Positions 1-8,643 of a stretch of 64,000 nt of DNA are shown here, piece by piece (position 1 is the first letter of the stretch; each line of letters starts with the position of its first letter). The notes under the pieces are model-generated. The model saw only the letters and a program-made list of their open reading frames with translations, made no database searches and had not been told where the DNA came from. Source of the stretch: Skeletonema tropicum (taxonomy: Eukaryota > Bacillariophyta > Thalassiosirophyceae > Thalassiosirales > Thalassiosiraceae). The stretch spans positions 1,984,001 to 2,048,000 of the forward strand of contig CM074142.1 of NCBI GenBank assembly GCA_037178625.1. The letters are read 5' to 3'. Both the position numbers and the translations under genes were made by a program.

Positions 1-133
1 TCCAAAATATGACCACGACAGTTGGGTTAAACTTCACCGTCGTGTATTGAAATATATGAAAATAAAATTTGTGTTGCTCTGCTCCATGCAATCCACTGTA
101 TTTTGCGCTCGCTCCATTCAACTTGACAAAATC

Positions 134-1234
134 TTAGATATCATTGATGAACACATCCGACACGTCAAGGTTGGGTTGCTTGGAAATCATGTCCATGAAT
201 GGAGCAATCGAAACACCATCTGATTTCGACTGCTTGTTCGCCTTGCCGCCCTCATCTCTACCCAAACACTTTAGAGTCAACTTTTCCAACGATGACGATG
301 GCAAGTTTCCTTCCATCTCAGAATGGATATCACGAGACACTTGCAGAAACGATTTGGAAAGTGTCGAATGCTGCACTCCTCTACCACTAAAGATTACAGA
401 GAGTTCTTTCAACTTGTTGCAGAGAAGAATGCTGCGGAATAAATCGGTGCTCTGACGGATTATATTGTCATTGTTGTCAACACTGCTGCTGGTGGTGCTA
501 CTGCTAAGAGTAGTTGGGTCTTCACCAAAGACGAACGATACCCCCTCGAGTGTGGACACTCCCCGTTCAATGGCAGGGATGAAAGCAGCCAAAAAGGCGA
601 GACAATATGTAGAGCTATCCCCCCCTCGCTGTCGCTCATCAAAACGATTGATAATTCCCAATCGTTTCAACTTGGTGCAGCAACATAGATTCGCCGCCAG
701 AGTATTGTAATTATTTTGGGATAGAAAGCCACTCCTTTCCATTAAAAATGGAGTAAAGTCCACAATCAATTCTTCCAAATTGACCGCCCGTTGAAGACCG
801 AGGGCCAAATAGATGAAACTATCCCGCAGCTCATCCACCCAGTCGCCCGATCGGTGTACTGTACCCCTGGGGAAATGAACCACGAGACGTTCCAAAGTGG
901 GGAAGTGAATATTGGCGAGAGCGTTGGAGGTGTAGTTTTGTATGCGGCGATGGGGTGGCAGTGATACAGCTGCGTCGACGTCATCAGCCACTTCAAAGTG
1001 AGACACTCTGATCTTTGGAAACGCTCCATTCGGATTGTGCACAAGAATATTGCGGATGGCATGGCACGTCTTGGACAGATGGATTGTTTCTTCGATACTC
1101 AAAAAATGTTCCACGGTGACCATGATCGCGTCAAGATTGTTCATATCAACGAGGGCGAAAGGAGGGGTTGTGCTCGCGTTGTTGATGCCGCTCAGCCTCC
1201 TCGCCCTCTTGGTTCGGCGGCCGTCGTCGTTCAT
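134..1234 (-). CDS. F-box/LRR-like protein, 366 aa
   Basis: A single uninterrupted frame of 366 codons runs from an ATG at 1234 to a stop at 134. Residues about 28-66 (LDAIMVTVEHFLSIEETIHL followed by KTCHAIRNIL) have the spacing of an F-box-like helix bundle. The rest consists of leucine-rich stretches (LERLVVHF, NLEELIVDF, KLKRLGII, KLKELSVIF, LEKLTLKCL) like an irregular leucine-rich repeat fold. The basic N-terminus (RRTKRARR) could be a nuclear signal. By family analogy such proteins select substrates for SCF ubiquitin ligases; here that is inference, as the F-box is weak. A serine-rich insert lies near residue 250. No intron is needed. The neighbour on the right is repeat-derived, so context does not help with function. 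Confidence 0.65.
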   Translation of the reverse strand: MNDDGRRTKRARRLSGINNASTTPPFALVDMNNLDAIMVTVEHFLSIEETIHLSKTCHAIRNILVHNPNGAFPKIRVSHFEVADDVDAAVSLPPHRRIQNYTSNALANIHFPTLERLVVHFPRGTVHRSGDWVDELRDSFIYLALGLQRAVNLEELIVDFTPFLMERSGFLSQNNYNTLAANLCCCTKLKRLGIINRFDERQRGGDSSTYCLAFLAAFIPAIERGVSTLEGVSFVFGEDPTTLSSSTTSSSVDNNDNIIRQSTDLFRSILLCNKLKELSVIFSGRGVQHSTLSKSFLQVSRDIHSEMEGNLPSSSLEKLTLKCLGRDEGGKANKQSKSDGVSIAPFMDMISKQPNLDVSDVFINDI

Positions 1235-1884
1235 GATGATGCGATTAATAGTCCCACGAAGAGATTAAGTACTTATCCGGCCGCTGCCGCTCGAGATGTT
1301 TGTCAGTGGCAGGTGGCTGCATGTACAACCCCATCTAACTTTCTTCTTATTATGTATCTAAGTTAGTAAGACGGAGGCTGCAGAGAAGCGTATCGAACAG
1401 CGTTGCCAGCTGCCAGCTTCGCTCTACTCTACTCGTCTCCATCCATCGATCCAAGCTGAAGTAAAGCTACTTATGAGTAAGCTAGATGGAAGGCTATCAA
1501 GTCACACTACTTAAAATCAATTAAAAAGCAGACTTAGATTGTAGATTGCTCTGAATGTCTAGTATGTGCTTGATGACTGCTCTGTTATGCTATGTCTACA
1601 TGGTTGATAATTGATGAGTTGATGCACTGTTGAGTTGAACCGAGATCCACCCAACTAAGCATAAAAAAGATTAGTATTCTGAGTGAAACAGCTGTGGAGG
1701 CAGTATATGAAGTATCAATACTGACGACATAGCACACAAGTTGGTTTGTCATAATTTCGCCCCTAGAGGGCTAATCAGACGTACTTTAAAATTTCTGTTA
1801 TATCATTATTCTGAGCGAGAGATACCACGTAAGGTGTGAGTGCTTGCTTACACCAAACAGTATCATAGACATAGAAGGCTACTT
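1235..1884. other. Intergenic, nothing recognised
   Basis: No supported reading frame or RNA gene is visible. The segment is AT-rich with scattered short ACTTA/TAAGT motifs, and ends where similarity to the RRM gene begins. Confidence 0.5.
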
Positions 1885-2751
1885 GCGACACATTTGACCT
1901 TGACAAGCACTATCATCAGCAATTGTGCCAGGCGGAAGAGGGCTTTGATTCGGCGTGTCAGCGGAAAGTGGATATTGACATCCCCGGTTCGTTTGATTGT
2001 TTGCGCCGCCATTGTCCATCATTACCAGAAGATCTTCCTTGTCTATAAGGGCCTTAATCTTTTCATGATTGCGGAGCTTACAAAAGTTTACAAGGAGAGG
2101 GACGTATTCTCCATGTGGTGCGAGGTAAGGAAGAGGCGATGAGAAAGAGGGTAACCTTCCGAGCTGTAGCTGTTGCGATAGTTGCTGCGGTCGTCGCTGT
2201 TGATTCACCTTCAAGTGCGGAGGATAAGAACGTGATCCTTCTAATTGTTGTGGCCATGGCTCGAGAGTCGAAGTGGATGGGCCTCCTATGGCTATGGGGC
2301 TGGAGCCGGGCTCTGGGGCAAAGCTTGACTAAGATGGAATCAACCGACCAATTGCCACCGGTACTATTACTATGGTCTAAGCCAAGCTGTTCTATCGCTG
2401 GCAATCTGGTTTCATGCTGAGGCTGAGGCTGAGGCCACAGTTGATCTGGGGGGCTCCAAAATGACCGGCGAAGACAGCACTTTGCTGGTGATTATGCCAT
2501 GGCCTTGGATTATGAGGAACTCCATCTGGGTTATGATGATGGCAGTAATCAGCAAAAGGAGGGCAACCTACTTGCACATTGTTAGCATCCACTTCGGCCG
2601 CCTGGACTGGGTCGTGCGAGTATGCGCATCTAGTGGAATGATTGATGGAATGATTGGTGAAATCTTTGCCAGTGGCAAAGCCATCATTATCATTACCGCT
2701 GATGACTGAGTTTTCACATCGTGATGACTCGTTGTTCCACTGCGACTGTGC
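1885..2751 (-). pseudogene. Decayed copy 1 of the RRM gene (central part)
   Basis: On the minus strand this segment repeats the central part of the intact RRM gene at 5783-7199. Shared stretches include APHGEYVPLLVN, LIDKEDLLVMMD and ADTPNQSPLPPGTIAD. The frame is broken several times, and the similarity stops near 1885, before the RRM domain, so the RNA-binding domain is missing. At its 5' side the similarity is interrupted at 2751 and resumes at 3389 for the N-terminal codons (MEDIRSARRASP versus MEDMGMARARRASP). The segment is therefore a truncated paralogue split by about 640 bp of foreign sequence. Confidence 0.8.
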
Positions 2752-3388
2752 CTTAGCAGCTGCGTGACTGTTGTGCTCTCTACGTGGTTCGTCATGCTAT
2801 TGTACCTCTGTTTGCTTGGTACGTTCTCTGGGATGAAAGGAACGTCTGAGACGTTCAGACGTTCAGACTTCGTGTATTGTCTCTCGTTTGTCAAGAACCG
2901 CGACATGTAGATATGTCAACACGTTTACGACTTATGTACGACAAAACGAGATATCCTCAGAATCTACAGAAATCGTATGTGTGTCAGATTTGACACGAAG
3001 AATCATAGTGATCCTGTCGCGCTTCAAGACAATCACGTGCGTAGTAGTACCAGATCACATTCTGCAACGAAGGAGAACGTCTTTGAAGTTTACGCAAAGG
3101 TTCTCCGCACATGGGCTGCTCTCACAATCTCGATCAGACACGTGATTTGAGATTGAAGAAGGTACTTAAAAGTATGACGCACAGTAAATACATACTCCTA
3201 TTTTTATGAAGAGGTAGGTAGGGCTGAGAAGTAGAGTAAAAGGTGAAAGGGCATTGAAACACCCAAGTTGGACATCAAATTCAAAAAATTGCTGTTGGCT
3301 CACTCCTCGCTCACTCAAATCTCACATCTCACACCTCACATCATCTACAAACGACAAATCTTTCAACAATGCAAATACTTACTATCAT
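2752..3388. mobile_element. Insertion splitting RRM pseudogene copy 1
   Basis: This sequence interrupts the pseudogene between two near-identical 12-mers, ctgcgactgtgc (2740-2751) and ctgcgactctgc (3389-3400), which look like an aged target duplication. A diverged equivalent sits at the same point of copy 2 (4128-4645). No long ORF, LTR or clear inverted ends were seen, so the element type is unknown. It could also be a very old intron in a diverged paralogue. Confidence 0.45.
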
Positions 3389-3644
3389 CTGCGACTCTGC
3401 GCGTTGGTAACATTACTATCAGCAGTAGGAGAAGCTCTCCTTGCGGATCTTATGTCTTCCATTGTCGAACGTGTTGTGTCGAGCTTAGTCAATAGATATT
3501 GTAGTAGTTGGCTCTCAGTTGCTTTGTATCCTGTCCGTGTTTGTATCGTACGTTCGCATGTGAAAAGAGACCGCATGACGACGATGGAAATACTTAACTC
3601 TGGCACATACTTACATCGTAAAATCGTAACTAATATATATTCTC

Positions 3645-4127
3645 CTCGAGAGTCGAAGTAGATGGCCTCCTATGGGGCTGGGGCCGGGCTGGTACTGGTA
3701 CTTGGACTTGGGCTGGGGCAAAGCTTGACTAAGATGGAATCAACCGACCCACTGCCACCAGTACTATTGCTATGGTCCAAGCCAAGCTGTTCTATCGCTG
3801 GCAATCGGCGCTGAGGCTGAGGCCACAGTTGATCTGGGGGGCTCCAAAATGACCGGCGAAGACAGCACTTTGCTGGTGATTACGCCATGGCCTTGGATTA
3901 TGAGGAACTCCATCTGGGTTATGATGATGGCAGTAATCAGCAAAAGGAGGGCAACCTACTTGCACATTGTTGGCATCCACTTCGGCCGCCTGGACTGGGT
4001 CGTGCGAGTATGCGCATCTAGTGGAATGATTGGTGAAATCTTTGCCAGTGGCAAAGCCATCATTATCATTACCGCTGATGACTGAGTTTTCACATCGTGA
4101 TGACTCATTGTTCCACTGCGACTGTGC
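3645..4127 (-). pseudogene. Decayed copy 2 of the RRM gene (partial)
   Basis: The minus strand matches the Gln/Pro-rich part of the intact RRM gene (for example ANNVQVGCPPFADY against ANNVQVGCAPFVGY). It corresponds to intact-gene positions of about 6650-7130 only; the N-terminal codons are found separately at 4646-4860. There is no RRM domain and the frame is broken. Confidence 0.8.
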
Positions 4128-4645
4128 CTTAGCGCTGCGTGAATGTTGTCCATCGTAAGATTTATGAGATGCTCTCTACTTGGCTCGTCGTGCTGTGTAT
4201 TGTACCTGTTTGCTTGGTACTTATGTAGGTACTTCTCTGGGATGAAAGGAACAGGAACGTCTGAGACGTTCAGACTTCGTGTATTGTCTCTCGTTTGTCA
4301 AGAACCGCGACATGTATGTCAACGTTTACGACTTACGACAAAACGAGATATCCTCAGAATCTACAGATATAGTGTTTCAGATTTGACACGAAGAATCATA
4401 GTGATCCAGTCGCGCTTCAAGACAACGTGCGTCTATGACGCACAGGAAATACATACTCCTATTTTTATGAAGAGGTAGGGCTGAGAAGTAGAGTAAAAGG
4501 TGAAAGGGCATTGAAACACCCAAGTTGGACATCAAATTCAAAAAATTGCTGTTGGCTCACTCCTCGCTCACTCAAATCTCACATCTCACACCTCACATCA
4601 TCTACAAACGACAAATCTTTCAACAATGCAAATACTTACTATCAT
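4128..4645. mobile_element. Insertion splitting RRM pseudogene copy 2
   Basis: This is the duplicated equivalent of the 2752-3388 insertion, flanked by the same pair of 12-mers (4116-4127 and 4646-4657). It is shorter by about 120 bp because of internal deletions. No coding capacity is visible. Confidence 0.4.
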
Positions 4646-4925
4646 CTGCGACTCTGCGCGTTGGTAACATTACTATCAGCAGTAGGAGAAGCTCTCCTTG
4701 CGGATCTTATGTCTTCCATTGTCGAACGTGTTGTGTCGAGCTTAGTCAATAGATATTGTAGTAGTTCGCTCTCGGTTGCTTTGTATCCTGTCCGTGTTTG
4801 TATCGTACGTTCGCATGTGAAAAGAGACCGCATGACGACGATGGAAATACTTAACTCTGGCACATACTTACTTACATCGTAAATCGTAACTAATGTATAT
4901 TCTCTCTCTCTAGAGAGCGCGAGAG

Positions 4926-4986
4926 ACACCAGCGTCAGTAGAGAAAGGAGAACTTAAACCTGGATGGGCTCGGGTTAGTCCCGAAC
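4926..4986. repeat. Short dispersed repeat, copy A
   Basis: The segment starting agtagagaaagg and ending in tcccgaa reappears with about 85% identity at 50510-50560. In both places it lies between unrelated sequences. Its nature is unknown; it could be a fragment of a SINE-like or LTR-derived repeat. Confidence 0.55.
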
Positions 4987-5179
4987 GATGTAAGTAAGTA
5001 GGTGGCCGACTCTCTCGCTCTCTAGAGTCTTGAGCTAGCACTCAAATACTTAAAATAGTCAGCCGAAAATTCTCCGATGCTAGAGGTATCACGTTTGACA
5101 CGCACTCTCAGATGTGAAAATAAAAGGCCTCTTGATTGTGGCAAATCAAAAACGTGACTCCTAGTAATCGAAATGTTAC

Positions 5180-5515
5180 TACTCCCTCTGTCCCAAAAAA
5201 AATGAGCTATTTGAAGTTAATCGTAGTCCCACAAAAAACTAGCTATTTGACGTACTTATTCCTACGTCAGGTCCTACACAAGTGTCCGAGAGGCCTCTTC
5301 ATTTTCACAATAGGGTTAGATATAAGGATATTTTAACGCCTTTTGTCACAATATGATTACAAATACTTGCTTAACAACCTTCAACCTCCATATAATCGTA
5401 ACCGGCGTGAAATAAGCTTTCCAACGATGTGCGATAGCAATTTTTTGGACGAAAATTGACCAAATTTTAACTATTTTAAATCAAAAAGCTCATTTTTTGT
5501 GGGACAGAGGGAGTA
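5180..5515. mobile_element. Stowaway-like MITE, 336 bp
   Basis: The ends are inverted copies: tactccctctgtccc at 5180-5194 and gggacagagggagta at 5501-5515. The similarity continues inward as an AAAAAA.TGAGCT run against AGCTCATTTTTT. Each end carries the TA that Tc1/mariner-type MITEs duplicate on insertion. The core CTCCCTCNGTCCCA is the well-known terminus of plant Stowaway MITEs. An internal subterminal copy (agtcccacaaaaaactagct at 5226) is also present. There is no coding capacity, so it would need a transposase supplied from elsewhere. Confidence 0.85.
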
Positions 5516-5782
5516 TCAGTTATAACTGCGAGGAAACCGTATGTGTGCCTGAAACATCCAACATGGAAATAGCATGCGACACATATAGCGGTGTTTATGA
5601 ATAAAAGTGCTGAAAAGCAGAGATAGTTGTGTGATGTAATTGTAATGTCCTTCACTTCTTGTCCAGTTGAGGTTGAGAAGAATAATCAACTCTGTAAGTT
5701 CTTCTTGTTGCGTAGAAAAGCGAAGTGAAAGTCTTTTGTTGCAAACTTTAGCAGCAGCTCAAACCAAAAGCATTGATTACTT

Positions 5783-7199
5783 CTAGTTAGAGAAGCGACT
5801 TTGAACACGGCGGGCTCTCCTCTTGTCATTGTCAGCACTATTTCTATTCGTTCCGTTGTTGGCGGAAACGGAGAAATTGGTTGGATCAGGACGAGGAGTA
5901 TCTTTGCAATAAGTGACTGCCAGAGCTTTCTTGTTCTTCTCGCCCACCTGTTGAATATATAGTAAGAGGAAGCGAGATATGAGTGAATACACATAATTAT
6001 AGGCACACTATTATCACATCATCTCTCAATCCTGTCATTTCTTTGACCAACTTACCTTGTAGCCATTGAGGCTATGGACCGCAACAACCGCATCGCTGAA
6101 TCGCTTGAACGTGACAAAGCCAAATCCTTTCGATTCCTTTTTGCCATCAATGATATCATGATGTATGCGAGCTCTGCGCAACTTGCCGAATTGAGAGAAT
6201 AGCTTGTACAGCTCTCCCTCGGTCATATCATCTGGCACATGGAAAACGAACAGATCCTTCTTGGGCTTTGCAGCAGCCGCCGCCGCTGGGTAGCTGGAGC
6301 TTGCTCTTCCACCCACTTGACCTTGATAAGTACTAGCACTAGCATCAGCAATTGTGCCAGGCGGAAGAGGGCTTTGATTCGGCGTGTCAGCGGAACGTGG
6401 ATATTTATATACCCGGTTCGTTTGATTGTTTGTGCCGCCATAGTCCATCATTACCAGAAGATCTTCCTTGTCAATAAGGTCCTTAATCGTTTCATGATTG
6501 CGGAGCTTACGGACGTTTACAAGGAGAGGGACGTATTCTCCATGTGGTGCGAGGTAAGGAGGAGGCGATGAGAAAGAGGGTGACCTTCCAGGCTGTAGCT
6601 GATGATTCACCTCCAACGACGATATTTGTCTTTGTTGTAGCCATGGCTCGAGTGGCGGACCTCCATTAAGGCCGGGGCTGGTACTGGGACTTGGGCTGGG
6701 GCAAAGCTTGACTAAGATGGAATCAACTGACCTACCCCCACCGGAACTGTAGCTGTGGTCTAAGCCGAGCTGTTCTATCGCTGGCAATCGGCGCTGAGGC
6801 TGAGGCCGAGGCCACGGTTGCGGCTGATTCTGGGGGGCTCCAGGTGTGTTCTGGGGGGGTCCATAATGACTGGCGAAGGCAGCACTTTGCTGGTGATTAT
6901 GCCATGCATGTGGAATATGAGGTCCTCCTCCTTGGATATGATCATAACCATAACCAACAAAAGGAGCACAACCTACTTGTACATTGTTGGCATAAACTTG
7001 GGCTGCCTGGGCCTGGGCCTGGACTGGGTCGTAAGAATATGCGTATCCAGTGGAATGATTGATGAAATCATTTTCTACGCCAACGAGAATTTTTGGATTT
7101 TGAGACGACTCACTACTCAACTGTGACTGCGCGTTATTTGCATTACTAGCAGCAGCAGGAGAAGCTCTCCTTGCCCTTGCCATTCCCATGTCTTCCATT
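5783..7199 (-). CDS. RRM RNA-binding protein (CELF-like RRM), two exons
   Basis: Exon 1 is 7199-6056, the intron is 6055-5948 (108 bp, gtaag..cag), and exon 2 is 5947-5783. The N-terminal two thirds are low-complexity and rich in Gln, Pro and Ser. The C-terminus holds one RRM with RNP2 (LFVFHV) and RNP1 (KGFGFVTF), and the intron falls inside the last part of this RRM (SLNGYK/VGEKNKKALAVTY). The layout with a single C-terminal RRM resembles the third RRM of CELF/Bruno proteins, suggesting mRNA binding, splicing or decay control; that is inference. The start at 7199 (MEDMGMARARR) is preferred because upstream codons to 7360 lack protein-like composition, though the frame is open there. Two decayed paralogues lie just to the left. 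Confidence 0.8.
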
Positions 7200-7357
7200 G
7201 TCGAACGTGTTGTGTCGAGCTTAGTCAATAGATATTGTAAGTAGTAGATGGCTCTAGGTTGCTTGGTGAGCGAGTAAGTACGTTCGCATGAAAGAGCGAA
7301 AATGAAAGTAGATGTGTTGCGTGGCCTTGCTTGGCCATAAGTACAATAATATTGTAC

Positions 7358-7651
7358 CATGGGAACCTGGGGTTGACACTGCTTGATTTTTGCTAGCGAG
7401 CGATTCTCAACACTTGCTTGGATAAAAACTATCCGAAACGGGACTCGATCGCACGTGACGCTCGATCGATTGGCGCGATCGGCCTCTCATTTGACACGCT
7501 GCTCGTCCATCAATACTTATATACCAGCGCAGATGGCAGATGGCAGAGGTACGACAGCAGATGGTAAGAAATCGAGTCCCAGTTTGTTAGTTTTAGATTT
7601 TGCACGTGCTGAGATAATTTTAACAAGCAGTGTCAACCCCAGGTTCCCATG
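7358..7651. mobile_element. MITE, 294 bp, 27-bp TIRs, 7-bp TSD
   Basis: Perfect 27-bp inverted ends (7358-7384 and 7625-7651) begin catgggaacctggggttg. They are flanked by the direct repeat attgtac at 7351-7357 and 7652-7658. The interior has no convincing ORF. The target duplication length of 7 does not settle the superfamily; hAT or P-like are possible. The perfect ends and duplication suggest recent insertion. It sits 160 bp upstream of the RRM gene start. Confidence 0.85.
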
Positions 7652-7662
7652 ATTGTACTTAT

Positions 7663-7693
7663 TAGAGCGTCCTTAACTTATTACTTACGCAAA
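7663..7693. repeat. Left terminal inverted repeat of the split DNA element
   Basis: This 31-bp stretch is the exact reverse complement of 20304-20334. Confidence 0.9.
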
Positions 7694-8396
7694 AAACTGA
7701 ACGAAATGACGTCACTTGTGAGTTGTGGAATTTTTTGATGACGTTTTGCGTAAGTAAGACAAGAGAAATTGCTGATTTACTTACGCAAAATCGAATTTTT
7801 CCGTAAGTAAATAAGACCACTCTTTCACGTAGGAACTAATATATCTCTTTTTTGACATCAAGTAAATACTTTGGCAACAGCCATGGTGAGCAAGTAAGTG
7901 CGGTCATTAGGCAAGTCTCGGCAGCAGTATTGACAGCAGCAATGAATATCTGCTCACGAACGTCAGCACGTACGTGAGCAGGTGGCAGTGGTGTGGCAGT
8001 GGCGTGGCTGCAGCCATGGAGTTGTGTGATGTTGCTACAACTTATTACACATGCACCATGTCGTCCGAATCCGAAACAAATCCATCCACCGCCGCCACTG
8101 TCACTGCGGCTCCCGCTGCCCCGTTCCCTCCTGGGTTGCAGTCATTCTTAAAATGTCTACAACCTGGCCACACAGACTTACATGAAATGGCTGTATGTAT
8201 GCTCATCGAAACTAGCCATACAGAAGTACTTAAAATTCCCAAGCGCGGTCAGGGAACCGGCGAAAAGTGGAAGGCTTTGATGACAACCTTCTTTGAGGGC
8301 CAACCTACTGGCGGTGAGCGTGATGGCAATGGACTTTTCCGTCATTATAGTAAGTGGAAATGCAAAAACCCCGCAACTGTGAAATTGAGAGTAATA

Positions 8397-8411
8397 ATTA
8401 AGGGAATCGTT
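8397..8411. repeat. LINE target-site duplication, left
   Basis: The 15-mer attaagggaatcgtt is identical to that at 19959-19973. Confidence 0.95.
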
Positions 8412-8643
8412 AAATTAAATTAAATTAAATTAAATTAAATACAAAATTAATCAGATTAGATATCTACACGAGTATAATCTGGACCTGCTTAGGTACAATG
8501 TACGGTCTTTTCTGCCGAAAGGCTTACCAGACAGCAAGACGGGTGCCCCCGTAGGAGCCGGGTGCTCCTCTTAAACGCCGGAGCGTTCGAAACCAGGTGA
8601 GAGTGCATCTGCTAACACGAAGGGAAATAGCCTGCATGTGGCC
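8412..8643 (-). other. LINE 3' UTR and TTTAA-repeat tail
   Basis: After the ORF2 stop there are about 200 nt of unique sequence with GC-rich self-complementary blocks (for example gccggagcg with cgctccggc near 8575, and gagcaccc/gggtgctcc near 8560). About five units of a TTTAA repeat then abut the target duplication. By analogy with other LINEs, the structured 3' UTR is probably what the RT recognises for target-primed reverse transcription. Confidence 0.7.

Larger units (their letters stand above)
2260..4901. repeat. Tandem duplication of about 1.3 kb (two units)
   Basis: Unit 1 is 2260-3644 and unit 2 is 3645-4901. Both begin with ctcgagagtcgaagt and continue through the same RRM-gene fragment, the same insertion and the same promoter-proximal fragment ending in taactaat.tatattctc. 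The second unit carries several small deletions relative to the first. Because both units contain the insertion, the insertion is older than the duplication. Confidence 0.85.

Noticed and set aside
7741..7830. Left edge of the TIR element as a separate nested MITE
   Set aside because: There are inverted ttacttacgcaaa copies here, but they can be explained as subterminal repeats of the 31-bp TIR, and no target duplication was found around the small unit.
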